Both the position numbers and the translations under genes were made by a program. 42,627 nucleotides of DNA from an uncultured Dysgonomonas sp. Lineage in GTDB: Bacteria; Bacteroidota; Bacteroidia; Bacteroidales; Dysgonomonadaceae. Below are positions 24,723 to 33,614 of this stretch, in pieces (position 1 is the stretch's first letter; every line of letters starts with the position of its first letter). Where the stretch lies: assembly GCA_937995835.1 (NCBI GenBank), contig CALKIV010000038.1:1-42627 (forward strand), given 5' to 3'. The notes under the pieces are model-generated. The model saw only the letters and a program-made list of their open reading frames with translations, ran no database searches and was not told where the DNA came from.

Positions 24723-25490
24723 ATGGTGAGTAATAAGTTTGCAATACATACCAATACACTATCTTCGGTTTATATGGATTCATCCATAAAATCGAAACAA
24801 ACATCTCAACTTCTTTTCGGTGAGCTATTAATTATCAAATCGGTACGAAATAATTTTTATTATATCGAGAACTATCACGATGGGCATTGTGGATGGGTGT
24901 ATAAAGAAGTGTTTGCTTTTTTGCCTGCCATCGAGTTTGAACGCTTGAAAGATAGGCCGGTGGCAAGGATTTGCTATCCTTTGGCAAGCGTTATTGATGT
25001 AGAAGTTAAATCTTCGCTTCATTTGCCAGCTGGAAGTTGTTTGCATGACTATGAACCTCAATCAGGAAGCTTTAAAATAGCTAAAAGAGTATATCAGGTA
25101 GCAAAAGAGAGTGTCTTGTATCTGGATCATGGTCAGCTCGACGATATTGATAGAGTAACGTCTAGTTTAATGAATGCCCCATTTCAGGAGGGAGGAAAAA
25201 GCATTTTAGGAATAGACGCTTCTGGGTTCGTTCAGCTGGTCTTTGCTATGTGTGGTTTTCCATTGCCAAGGGGGAGTCAGCAACAGTCTAAAATAGGGGT
25301 CTCGGTTTATTCGCTAGAGCAACTAAGGATAGGAGATGTTGTTTTTACCCATCAGGAAGGTGTTATTTTGAAAACTTATATATACCTAGGTCATGATAGG
25401 TTGGTGAGTATGGAAGAAAAAATCATTGATATTGAGCTGTCGGAGATACAAAATTGCACAAGCTCTCTTCTTATTAGGAGACTTGTTTAA
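24723..25490 (+). CDS. NlpC/P60-like protein with SH3 domains, catalytic residues lost
   Basis: A 255-residue protein with two SH3b-like parts (about 1-70 and 78-135) and a C-terminal NlpC/P60 (C40) fold. The site normally DCSG, holding the catalytic Cys, reads IDASGFVQLVF with Ala166 (codon GCT at 25218). Where the catalytic His normally precedes a GIYLG-type strand, the sequence is LKTYIYLG with Lys217, and the third polar residue is not obvious near LVSM. No signal peptide is seen. It is thus probably not a peptidase, but may bind peptidoglycan fragments or serve another role. It is in an operon with folate and topoisomerase genes. Confidence 0.8.
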   Translation: MVSNKFAIHTNTLSSVYMDSSIKSKQTSQLLFGELLIIKSVRNNFYYIENYHDGHCGWVYKEVFAFLPAIEFERLKDRPVARICYPLASVIDVEVKSSLHLPAGSCLHDYEPQSGSFKIAKRVYQVAKESVLYLDHGQLDDIDRVTSSLMNAPFQEGGKSILGIDASGFVQLVFAMCGFPLPRGSQQQSKIGVSVYSLEQLRIGDVVFTHQEGVILKTYIYLGHDRLVSMEEKIIDIELSEIQNCTSSLLIRRLV

Positions 25491-25498
25491 AAAATTTT

Positions 25499-25506
25499 TA
25501 TCTTTG
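25499..25506 (+). promoter_or_regulatory. -7 promoter element TATCTTTG upstream of the GNAT-like gene
   Basis: TATCTTTG fits TAnnTTTG. It lies immediately before an in-frame TTG (25511), which favours the ATG at 25565 as the start of the next gene. Confidence 0.45.
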
Positions 25507-25564
25507 GGGTTTGAATAATGATTTTAGGGAAAAAAATAAAAAGAATTTTTACCAAAATAAATAT

Positions 25565-26701
25565 ATGTCAGTAGATGTCAAGAAAGTAGGAGAAAATGAT
25601 AGAAGAGCTAAAAAAGCTTTTGTCAAATTTCCGATAAATCTATATAAGGATTGTCCATACTATGTGCCATCATTAGTATTAGACGAATTAGAAACACTAA
25701 ATCCAAAACATAATCCTGCATTTTTGATGTGTGACATGCAAATGTTTCTGGCATACAAAGATGGAGAGATCGTTGGACGTATTTGTGCGATCATAAATCA
25801 CAAGGCAAACGAAAGTTGGAACTCGAAGGATGGAAGGTTTGGATTCTTTGATTTCATCGATGATGTCGAGGTTGTAGACGCATTGTTTGGTGAGGCAGAG
25901 AAGTGGTTGAGAGATAAGGGGATGACATCTATCATAGGGCCAATTGGGTTCAGTGGGCTTGATCATGAGGGACTTTTAGTGCATGGATACGATAGGGTGA
26001 CCACCATGGCTACAACATACAGTTTTCCGTATTATAAAGATCATATTGAGCGCTTAGGCTTTCAAAAAGAAGTTGATGCGAATGAATATTACATTACCAT
26101 TCCACCTCAGGCTCCAGAGCGTCATCAACGAATAGCAAATATTGTGGCTACCAGATATGGTCTAAAGGTGCTTAAGTTTAAAGGCCTTAAACAAATAAAG
26201 CCGTATGTTAGCAAATTGTTTCATGTGTTGAATGAAGCTTATAAACCTCTTTATGGTTTTACGGCATTGTCTCAAGCGCAAATTGACTACTATGTAGAGA
26301 TGTATGTTCCTATCCTCAGATGGGACTTGGTAACAATTGTAGTTGAAGAAAAAACAGACGATGTAGTAGCTTTCGGAATAGGTATGCCAAACTTGTCCAG
26401 AGGGTTGATTAAATCTAGAGGAAAGTTATTACCTCTAGGTTGGTTCCATTTGCTACAAGATCTCAAATTTAAAAACCCGGTTGTCGATTTGTTGTTAATT
26501 GGTATATCTCCCGAATATCAAGGCAAAGGTGTTAACGCTATAATTTTTGCAGACTTTATCCCATCAGCCTACAAAGAAGGGTTTAGATTTGCAGAATCAA
26601 ATCCCGAATTGGAAGTAAACGAAAAAGTAAACAATCTGTGGGATGGTTTCGATGTAGAACTTCATAAGAAACGTCGATTTTATCGTAAAAAGATTCATTG
26701 A
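25565..26701 (+). CDS. GNAT-like acetyltransferase superfamily protein, 378 residues
   Basis: Counted from the ATG at 25565, this large soluble protein has an N-terminal part with FLAYKDGEIVGRICAIINHK and DDVEVVDALFGEAEKWL, and a C-terminal part with LLLIGISPEYQGKGVNAIIF, both like GNAT motif A regions. It looks like the Bacteroidota family of double-GNAT-fold proteins of unknown substrate. An in-frame TTG at 25511 would add 18 residues (NNDFREKNKKN...), but the promoter motif argues against it. The function is unknown. Confidence 0.75.
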   Translation: MSVDVKKVGENDRRAKKAFVKFPINLYKDCPYYVPSLVLDELETLNPKHNPAFLMCDMQMFLAYKDGEIVGRICAIINHKANESWNSKDGRFGFFDFIDDVEVVDALFGEAEKWLRDKGMTSIIGPIGFSGLDHEGLLVHGYDRVTTMATTYSFPYYKDHIERLGFQKEVDANEYYITIPPQAPERHQRIANIVATRYGLKVLKFKGLKQIKPYVSKLFHVLNEAYKPLYGFTALSQAQIDYYVEMYVPILRWDLVTIVVEEKTDDVVAFGIGMPNLSRGLIKSRGKLLPLGWFHLLQDLKFKNPVVDLLLIGISPEYQGKGVNAIIFADFIPSAYKEGFRFAESNPELEVNEKVNNLWDGFDVELHKKRRFYRKKIH

Positions 26702-26717
26702 GAATAAAAAGCTCCAC

Positions 26718-26748
26718 TTGTATTTTATTTATTTTTTTCTTATCTTTC
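26718..26748 (+). promoter_or_regulatory. Probable promoter of parE
   Basis: TTG (26718-26720) and TATCTTTC (26741-26748) are 20 bases apart. The last base differs from the TAnnTTTG consensus. The element lies 23 bases before the parE ATG. Confidence 0.48.
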
Positions 26749-26771
26749 GGCTCTAAAATACACGAACGAGG

Positions 26772-28634
26772 ATGGAAGAAAATAAAGATATATTAGCAGC
26801 CGCGAATTATTCAGATGACGATATTAAAACTCTCGATTGGGAGGAGCATATTCGTCGTCGACCAGGTATGTATATTGGTAAATTGGGAGATGGAACATCT
26901 GCCGATGATGGAATATATGTTTTACTGAAGGAAGTTCTAGATAACTCAATGGATGAGTTTATGATGGGCTTTGGTAAAACAATTGATGTTACGATTGAGG
27001 ATGGCACAGTGACTGTGCGAGATCATGGACGTGGAGTACCTTTGGGTAAGGTAAAAGACGTGGCTTCCAAAATGAATACTGGTGCAAAGTATGATTCTGA
27101 AGCGTTTAAAAAGTCTGTTGGGCTTAATGGGGTAGGGATCAAGGCTGTAAATGCGCTATCAGATTATTTTTTAATCCAAAGTTATAGAGAAGGAGAATCC
27201 GTTGCTGTTGAATTTAGCAGAGCTAAGGTGTTGAAAGAAGAAACTTTCAAGGGCTTAAAAGATGATAACGGAACATTAGTCCAGTTCAGACCAGATAATA
27301 CAATATTTGTTGACTATCAATACAGAGATCTTTTTATCGAGAACTTGTTGAAGAATTATGTTTTCCTTAATACAGGTTTGAGTATTATTTACAATGGGAA
27401 AAAATTCTTTTCTAAAAATGGGCTAGTCGATTTACTCGATGAACACATGACTTCTGAAGCTCTTTATCCGATTATTCACTTGAAAGATAAAGATATAGAA
27501 GTAGCCATTACGCACTCGAATCAATATGGAGAAGAATTTTATTCTTTCGTCAATGGACAACACACCACTCAGGGAGGAACACACCAATCTGCTTTCAGAG
27601 AATCTGTATCGAGGGTAATAAGAGAATTCTACAATCGTAATTTCGATTTTGGAGATATCCGAAATGGTATTGTTGCTGCAATAAGTATAAAAGTAGAGGA
27701 GCCTGTATTTGAGTCTCAGACGAAAACCAAATTAGGGTCTAGAGATATGGGGCCCAATGGTGTAACGATTGCCAAATTTGTCGGTGACTTCTTGAAAAAA
27801 GAACTAGACAATTATCTTCATAAATATGCAGCAACGACAGACACGCTTCTAAAGAAGATCCTAGAATCGGAAAAGGAACGAAAGGCTATTGCAGGGGTGA
27901 CTAAAATTGCTAGAGAGCGTGCTAAAAAAGCAAATCTGCATAATAAGAAACTGAGAGATTGCCGTATTCATTATAATGACAGTAAAGGCGATGATTTAAC
28001 TAAGACATCTATCTTTATTACGGAGGGAGACTCGGCTAGTGGATCTATTACCAAAAGTAGAGACCCTAACTATCAAGCTGTTTTTAGTTTGAGAGGTAAG
28101 CCCTTGAATAGCTTTGGGTTGACTAAGAAAATAGTTTACGAGAATGAAGAGTTTAATCTGCTCCAAGCTGCTCTGAATATTGAGGACGGGCTTGAGGGCT
28201 TGCGTTATAGTAAGATTATTATTGCGACGGATGCTGATACCGATGGTATGCATATTCGTTTGCTGTTGCTTACTTTCTTTTTACAGTTTTTCCCAGATTT
28301 GATTAAGAAAGGACATGTTTATATCCTACAAACACCATTGTTCAGGGTTAGAAATAAAAAAGAAACTCGCTATTGCTATACGGAGGAAGAGCGTTTGTCT
28401 GCGATATCTGATTTAGGACCAAATCCTGAGATCACTCGATTCAAAGGGTTAGGGGAGATTTCTCCTGATGAATTCGTCCATTTTATTGGCGAAACGATTC
28501 GTTTAGATAAAGTGTCGATGAAGAAAGAGGATAGTGTAGGTTCTATGCTTGATTTCTATATGGGGAAGAATACTCCAGAACGTCAGGAATTTATCATCGA
28601 TAATTTGGTGGTAGAAGAAGATGTTGTAAAGTAA
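26772..28634 (+). CDS. parE: DNA topoisomerase IV subunit B
   Basis: A 620-residue type IIA topoisomerase ATPase subunit that unlinks daughter chromosomes with ParC. The GHKL ATPase start is EEHIRRRPGMYIGKLGDG, then EVLDNSMDEF and the DHGRGVPLG and GLNGVGIKAVNALS blocks. The Toprim domain has EGDSASGSI (about residue 417) and DADTDGMHIR (about 487). The variant Ser in EGDSASGS replaces the common Gly. The length without inserts fits ParE better than GyrB. No parC gene is adjacent; the next gene is on the other strand. Confidence 0.9.
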   Translation: MEENKDILAAANYSDDDIKTLDWEEHIRRRPGMYIGKLGDGTSADDGIYVLLKEVLDNSMDEFMMGFGKTIDVTIEDGTVTVRDHGRGVPLGKVKDVASKMNTGAKYDSEAFKKSVGLNGVGIKAVNALSDYFLIQSYREGESVAVEFSRAKVLKEETFKGLKDDNGTLVQFRPDNTIFVDYQYRDLFIENLLKNYVFLNTGLSIIYNGKKFFSKNGLVDLLDEHMTSEALYPIIHLKDKDIEVAITHSNQYGEEFYSFVNGQHTTQGGTHQSAFRESVSRVIREFYNRNFDFGDIRNGIVAAISIKVEEPVFESQTKTKLGSRDMGPNGVTIAKFVGDFLKKELDNYLHKYAATTDTLLKKILESEKERKAIAGVTKIARERAKKANLHNKKLRDCRIHYNDSKGDDLTKTSIFITEGDSASGSITKSRDPNYQAVFSLRGKPLNSFGLTKKIVYENEEFNLLQAALNIEDGLEGLRYSKIIIATDADTDGMHIRLLLLTFFLQFFPDLIKKGHVYILQTPLFRVRNKKETRYCYTEEERLSAISDLGPNPEITRFKGLGEISPDEFVHFIGETIRLDKVSMKKEDSVGSMLDFYMGKNTPERQEFIIDNLVVEEDVVK

Positions 28635-28699
28635 ATAAGGAAGAAGGCACAGATCAAACAATAGTTTGTGCAGATTCACCATTGAAAGACGATAAGTGC

Positions 28700-29578
28700 T
28701 TAAAACTCTATTTCATCAGCAGAGATATAGCCTTTGGAAATGCAATAGAATATAAGACCCGAAACCGTCTTGATTCCCAGTTTTGAAGTAATGTTCTTTC
28801 TGTGAGTTAATACGGTGTTTAGGCTAATTTTGAGGTCGTCTGCAATTTCTTTATTGAGGTATCCTAAAGCTATTAAACGTAGTACATCTAACTCTCTTTG
28901 AGAAATATCCATTGTTTTGTGCGGGGTGATCGGAATTGCGGATTCAATCAATTCTTTCCAATTATCAATACCCATATCTTCCAAATTTTTGATCATCGGT
29001 CTAAGAATCTTTTCTCGGATTCTGTTGTTCTGATCTAGATCTTTTTGGATACTGTCGATCGAGAAGATAACAGCATAATGCATATTCTCGTTAAAATTAC
29101 CTGAAATATGCTTTACAATAATATGCTTGAGATCAATAAGTAGGGTGTAGGGCGATTCTGCATTTTCCATCCCATTCTTTATCTCTGTAGTCAGCTCTTT
29201 CTTGAATTTGTCAAATAGCTTGGCAATCAGTCCCAGTTGCTTGTTATTCGGGTCGCTAGTAGCCACAAAAGCATTGAGGTGTTTTTCCAGATTATGAAGT
29301 TGCACATTTAATGTATAGCGTTCTGCTTGTTTTAGGTAGTTGATAACAAGACTGATATCAAATTCCTTTAATCGTTTTTCCGGAAAATAGTCTTCGTTGA
29401 GAAAAGTGTTGAGGATAGCCAGAAAAAACTCAGTGTTGATTTTATATTCGCTACAAACCTGTTGAATGGTCTTGTCGCCTATGCCTAATTTGATATTAAA
29501 TCTACCCACTAAAGGAATAACTTCGTGGTGAGAGAGTATAACATCTGATAGTTTTGATAATTTATCTAAAAAAAGCAT
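28700..29578 (-). CDS. LuxR-type regulator with degenerate RIC/hemerythrin-like N-terminus
   Basis: A 292-residue regulator. The C-terminal LuxR helix-turn-helix (about 222-285) has ISQRELDVLRLIALGYLNKE then TVLTHRKNITSKLGI. The N-terminal part resembles Bacteroidota regulators with a ScdA_N-like segment (PLVGRFNIKLGIGDKTIQQV, 22-41) followed by a hemerythrin-like helical bundle (about 72-200). The usual His and Glu metal ligands are mostly absent: for example YLKQAERY where I expect a His. So iron binding is doubtful. It is divergent from the superoxide dismutase gene, suggesting a link to redox control (inference). Confidence 0.75.
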   Translation of the reverse strand: MLFLDKLSKLSDVILSHHEVIPLVGRFNIKLGIGDKTIQQVCSEYKINTEFFLAILNTFLNEDYFPEKRLKEFDISLVINYLKQAERYTLNVQLHNLEKHLNAFVATSDPNNKQLGLIAKLFDKFKKELTTEIKNGMENAESPYTLLIDLKHIIVKHISGNFNENMHYAVIFSIDSIQKDLDQNNRIREKILRPMIKNLEDMGIDNWKELIESAIPITPHKTMDISQRELDVLRLIALGYLNKEIADDLKISLNTVLTHRKNITSKLGIKTVSGLIFYCISKGYISADEIEF

Positions 29579-29735
29579 AGGTCTTGATAGTTTTTTGCTG
29601 GAAAATGTATAAATTATATGATTGATATGTAAAAGTACGTTTTTATTGAAAGAAATAAAAGGATCGACCCGTCTTTTATCTATGCGTAGGCATGAGAATA
29701 TAAATATGTGTATAGATAATTTTTATTGATTTAGT

Positions 29736-29766
29736 TTTGATATAAATATATTTAATATTATATTTG
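29736..29766 (+). promoter_or_regulatory. Bacteroidota promoter of the superoxide dismutase gene
   Basis: TTTG (29736-29739) lies 19 bases before TATATTTG (29759-29766), an exact consensus pair. It is 58 bases before the ATG at 29825 and also upstream of the second possible start at 29936. Confidence 0.7.
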
Positions 29767-29824
29767 TATTTATAGAAATCGAAAATAACGATAAATATTA
29801 AAATTTAAATCAATTCTTACGATT

Positions 29825-30511
29825 ATGAATAAGAAACTTTCAATAATTATAGTGCTCGCCTTGATGATAGGATTGAGTGTGCAAGGAAAAGGTTTAAAAA
29901 CAATAAATAATACTAACGATAAAAAGAATACGACTATGAAATTTGAATTACCAAAACTTCCGTATGAAACAAATGCTTTAGAGCCAGTGATAGGAAAACA
30001 AACAGTTGAATTGCACTACGGAAAGCATTATCAAACATATTTGACAAACTTGAACAATCTGGTACCAGGTACTAAGTTTGAAAATGCAGACCTTGAAACT
30101 ATTGTGAAAGAAAGTGATGGAGCTATCTTTAACAATGCAGGTCAAGCGTTAAATCACTACATTTATTTCCTTTCATTCTCTCCTAAGGGAGGTGGAGAAC
30201 CATCAGGAAAACTAGGAGATGCTATCAAAGCTCAATTTGGTTCTTTTGACAAGTTCAAAGAAGATTTCGAGAAAGCTTCGATAGGGGTATTTGGAGCAGG
30301 ATGGGCATGGCTATCTAAAGATAAAGATGGTAAATTGCACATCACTCAAGAATCTAATGCAGGTACACCTTTGACTAAAGGATATACTCCTCTACTTGGA
30401 TTTGATGTTTGGGAGCACTCATATTACCTAGACTATCAAAATCGTAGAGCAGATCACGTAAAAGAACTTTGGAAAATTATTGACTGGAAAGCTGTAGAAG
30501 CACGTTTCTAA
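29825..30511 (+). CDS. sodB: Superoxide dismutase (Fe/Mn) with N-terminal signal-like extension
   Basis: A 228-residue Fe/Mn superoxide dismutase. The core starts at about residue 38 (MKFELPKLPYETNALEP). Metal ligands: His64 in ELHYGKHY, a His in NNAGQALNHYIYF, and Asp and His in FDVWEHSYY. Gln in NNAGQALNH is the iron-type or cambialistic signature. The first 23 residues form a signal peptide (basic start, then IIIVLALMIGL), absent from usual cytoplasmic Bacteroides enzymes. An internal ATG at 29936 could give a 191-residue cytoplasmic form. The gene has its own promoter and terminator. Confidence 0.95.
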   Translation: MNKKLSIIIVLALMIGLSVQGKGLKTINNTNDKKNTTMKFELPKLPYETNALEPVIGKQTVELHYGKHYQTYLTNLNNLVPGTKFENADLETIVKESDGAIFNNAGQALNHYIYFLSFSPKGGGEPSGKLGDAIKAQFGSFDKFKEDFEKASIGVFGAGWAWLSKDKDGKLHITQESNAGTPLTKGYTPLLGFDVWEHSYYLDYQNRRADHVKELWKIIDWKAVEARF

Positions 30512-30536
30512 TTTCCATTTTAGAATAAAATATATT

Positions 30537-30575
30537 AAGAGGTGTAGGTCATATTGACTTACACCTCTTTTATTT
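30537..30575 (+). terminator. Intrinsic terminator of the superoxide dismutase gene
   Basis: A 15-bp stem (30537-30551 with 30555-30569, one G-U pair) with a 3-base loop is followed by a T-rich tract. Confidence 0.85.
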
Positions 30576-30761
30576 TGCTCTAGTTAGGCTGTTGTCTGTC
30601 GTTTTAAGAGTGTTTCTATGTTTGATGGAGGAGATTGTCAAGATTGTAAGTCTGATACAAAGAGGCTCTTGTGAAGAGTTCTTGATGGCGTGGAGGATAC
30701 GAGATCAATGTACTTTGTTATTCAGACATTATTATGTATATCCTTAATATTCATGGTAAAT

Positions 30762-30794
30762 AAAAAAGGTAACCTAGAACAGGTTACCTTTTTT
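30762..30794. terminator. Bidirectional intrinsic terminator after cydB
   Basis: A stem of 8 GC-containing pairs plus a 6-bp A/T extension (30762-30775 with 30781-30794) has a 5-base loop. The A and T runs on its flanks let it work in either direction. It ends the cyd operon. Confidence 0.8.
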
Positions 30795-30823
30795 ATTTAA
30801 GTTATATGATCTATATAATATTA

Positions 30824-31999
30824 TTAATATACGTGACCATCTTCTTTTAAGTCGTCAGCATCAAATTTCTTCTTCTCTAGTGCGTTCCATGCGTAGATGA
30901 TATATCCAAGTACAAATGGCACAAGAAGTGATACAACACTCATCACAGTCAAAGTGAATTCGCTGGAAGAAGCATTGAATATCGTAAGAGAGCTTTGCAA
31001 GTCGAAAGTTGAAGGATAGAAAGCTGTATTATTCCATCCTGAAACAAGGAACAAGCATGTTACAGTAACCACTGTTCCTACTCCGGCAAACCAGATACCT
31101 TTGGTGTATTTGCTATCAAGGATCGTTTTGCCTAAGCCCCAAAGCACGCCTACTACTCCTAGAAGGAAGAATATACCTACAATAGGCATTTCTATCAGAT
31201 TGAAGAAGTATTTGTATTCTACCATCGAAACCTCTCCTGTGGTTGGATTTACACCGAAACCGTCAGCCATCAATGTCCAAATCAAAAAGATTAGGAAAGT
31301 GATCAGGAAAGGAACTGCATTAATAATCAGAGTTTTTCTGGCTCTTCTTACCAAATCTTCGTCAGCTAATCTATTGATGAAGAACAGACAAGCTAGAGAC
31401 CTAGCAAGGAAGAAAACAGCAAAGCCTAACATCCAGTTTCTAAGGTTTGCCAAAGCTTCTAATCCATGCCATGCAGATTGCCATGCACTGATTGCCAAGG
31501 TGTGATCTCCTAGAGTTGCTTCTCCAGTCAACAGGTTGGCTATATTCCCTTTTCCAACGGTGAATTCAGATCCAGTGAAGAAGGTTGCAACTGCTGCTCC
31601 TAGTAAGAATGTTCCTAGTAAACCATTTAAGAATAAGAACCATTTGTAAGTTTTTGCTCCTAAAAAGTTATTTGGTTTATTCATAAACTCGTAAGATACG
31701 GCTTGAATAACAAAGCAAAGCAGAATTAGCATCCACACCCAATATGCACCACCAAAGCTAGTGGAGTAGAAGAGAGGAAAGGAAGCGAAGAACGCTCCTC
31801 CAAAGGTTACAAGGGTGGTAAAGGTATACTCCCATTTACGTCCCAATGCATTCACTAATATCATACTGTCTTTGTCGCTTTTGGGTAGAGAAAAAAGCAA
31901 TGACTGTCCACCCTGAACAAATAGTAGAAACACCAGAAGACCTCCTAAAAGGCTTATAATGAACCACCAGTAATGTTGTAAAAATTCATATGTAAACAT
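30824..31999 (-). CDS. cydB: Cytochrome bd ubiquinol oxidase subunit II
   Basis: A 391-residue integral membrane subunit of the bd oxidase with about nine transmembrane helices. It begins FTYEFLQHYWWFIISLLGGL, typical of Bacteroidota CydB. It carries no heme-ligand motif of its own but completes the complex with CydA. It starts 29 bases after cydA in the DUF4492-cydA-cydB operon. Together they reduce oxygen to water at the inner membrane with high oxygen affinity. Confidence 0.93.
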   Translation of the reverse strand: MFTYEFLQHYWWFIISLLGGLLVFLLFVQGGQSLLFSLPKSDKDSMILVNALGRKWEYTFTTLVTFGGAFFASFPLFYSTSFGGAYWVWMLILLCFVIQAVSYEFMNKPNNFLGAKTYKWFLFLNGLLGTFLLGAAVATFFTGSEFTVGKGNIANLLTGEATLGDHTLAISAWQSAWHGLEALANLRNWMLGFAVFFLARSLACLFFINRLADEDLVRRARKTLIINAVPFLITFLIFLIWTLMADGFGVNPTTGEVSMVEYKYFFNLIEMPIVGIFFLLGVVGVLWGLGKTILDSKYTKGIWFAGVGTVVTVTCLFLVSGWNNTAFYPSTFDLQSSLTIFNASSSEFTLTVMSVVSLLVPFVLGYIIYAWNALEKKKFDADDLKEDGHVY

Positions 32000-32028
32000 G
32001 ATCTATTTCTTTTTATAATAAATAATTA

Positions 32029-33585
32029 TTAATCTTCTGACTTAGATGGTCCCTTTTTAATCTGATTAATCATGATGCCAATTTCGGCAACAAGTAACAG
32101 TGTAAATAGAGTCAAGAACAAGAAGAATGTTGTTTTTACTGCTCCTGTTGAAATAGCTGATACTGCTGCTTTCAACGGCAGAACATCTTGGATTGCCCAT
32201 GGTTGACGTCCAACTTCGGCAACAACCCATCCAGCCTGACTGCCTGCATAAGCCATTGGTACTAACAGTATAGCAACCCATAGAAGCCATTTTTTGCTAG
32301 CTAGTTGTTTTCTGAATATGAAGAATGTCAGCAACAAGAAAATAAGTGTCATTGCACCGCAAGAGTAGATCATGATGTGGAATGCCCAATATGTAAGGCC
32401 AATATGTGGAATCAGCTCTTCGGCTTTGTCTAAGAAACCATAACCGAAATAAGAATAGTTGGCATCAAGAATTTCTTTTTGGACTGCCATCTCTGCTTTG
32501 TTGTCTTCTTTTTCAGCTTCTTTAAACTTTCTTAAAGCTGTTCTAGCTTTTTCTCCAACAGCTTTTTTCTCTTCAAACGAGAGAGCTTTTGTGCCATCAT
32601 TGAGTGTGTAGCCACCTTCTATAATGTTTTTGATTCCTGGTATATAAGCATCAAAGCTGCTATACGATAGGAATGAAAGTCCTCCGGGAAGAGCTATCGG
32701 TGGAAACAGATAAGGATCTGTGTCGTCGTTATACTTTTCTTTCGAAGGATTAGGTATAGCAAAGATAATGAGGTCTGCATTTTGTCCTCCTTCATACAAA
32801 CCTTCCATGACGGCCAGTTTCATCGGCTGTTTTTCAGCTACTTGTTGAGCCGAACCGTGTCCTGTCCAAAGTGTAAGGATACAAGCTATTAATCCAAAAA
32901 CCGAAGCAATCTTCATGCTTTGGGTTGCAAACTCTTTGTCTCTATCTTTCAAGAAGTACCAAGCTGCTACTGCCACAACAAATGCAGCTCCTAAAATCCA
33001 CGATGAAATCACCGTGTGAAAGAATTTGTTTACAGCAATAGGCGATAGTGCCACGGCAAAGAAATCTACCATTTCATTACGAGATGTCAATGGGTTGAAT
33101 TCCATTCCAACTGGATTTTGCATCCATCCATTAGCTACTAAAATCCACCAAGCAGAGATGGTTGCTCCCAAAATGGTTAGCCAAGTGGCTGCCAAGTGGG
33201 CTCCCTTGCTTACTCTCTTCCATCCAAAGAACATGATGGAGATAAATGTTGCTTCCATAAAGAAAGCCAAAATCCCTTCAATAGCTAGTGGTGCACCAAA
33301 AATATCACCAACAAAGTAGCTATAGTTAGACCAGTTAGTTCCAAATTGGAACTCTAGTATAAGTCCTGTAGCAACTCCAATGGCGAAGTTGATACCAAAG
33401 ATTTTTTGCCAAAACTTGGCTGTGTTTTTCCATTGCAACTCACCCGTACGTACATACATGGTTTCCATGATTGCCATCATAACTCCTAGCCCTAGGGTAA
33501 GAGGAACGAACAACCAGTGGTACATTGCTGTCATCGCAAACTGGGCTCTAGACCAGTCAATAAGTGATGCATTCAGTAATTCCAT
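32029..33585 (-). CDS. cydA: Cytochrome bd ubiquinol oxidase subunit I
   Basis: A 518-residue heme-bearing subunit. His23 (AMYHWLFVPLTLGLG) is the b595-side ligand. The acidic heme residues Glu103 and Glu111 lie in APLAIEGILAFFMEATF. His in VNKFFHTVISSW matches the b558 ligand, and the Met in YWAFHIMIYSCG is the other. The GRQPW motif is present near the C-terminus. A long Q-loop (about 270-380), rich in Lys and Glu, resembles the E. coli form. It is the main high-affinity oxidase and helps tolerance to oxygen and nitric oxide. Confidence 0.96.
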   Translation of the reverse strand: MELLNASLIDWSRAQFAMTAMYHWLFVPLTLGLGVMMAIMETMYVRTGELQWKNTAKFWQKIFGINFAIGVATGLILEFQFGTNWSNYSYFVGDIFGAPLAIEGILAFFMEATFISIMFFGWKRVSKGAHLAATWLTILGATISAWWILVANGWMQNPVGMEFNPLTSRNEMVDFFAVALSPIAVNKFFHTVISSWILGAAFVVAVAAWYFLKDRDKEFATQSMKIASVFGLIACILTLWTGHGSAQQVAEKQPMKLAVMEGLYEGGQNADLIIFAIPNPSKEKYNDDTDPYLFPPIALPGGLSFLSYSSFDAYIPGIKNIIEGGYTLNDGTKALSFEEKKAVGEKARTALRKFKEAEKEDNKAEMAVQKEILDANYSYFGYGFLDKAEELIPHIGLTYWAFHIMIYSCGAMTLIFLLLTFFIFRKQLASKKWLLWVAILLVPMAYAGSQAGWVVAEVGRQPWAIQDVLPLKAAVSAISTGAVKTTFFLFLTLFTLLLVAEIGIMINQIKKGPSKSED

Positions 33586-33614
33586 AACAGTTAATCTAAA
33601 ATGAATATATTGAT

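Larger units (their letters stand above)
30512..30823. other. Intergenic region between sod and cydB
   Basis: This 312-bp region separates convergent transcripts. It holds the sod terminator (30537-30575) and a symmetric terminator next to cydB (30762-30794). I saw nothing recognisable in the roughly 190 bases between. Confidence 0.6.

Noticed and set aside
29682..29693. Short inverted repeat ATGC-N4-GCAT in the regulator/sod spacer
   Set aside because: Arms of only 4 bases are expected by chance; not enough for an operator call.
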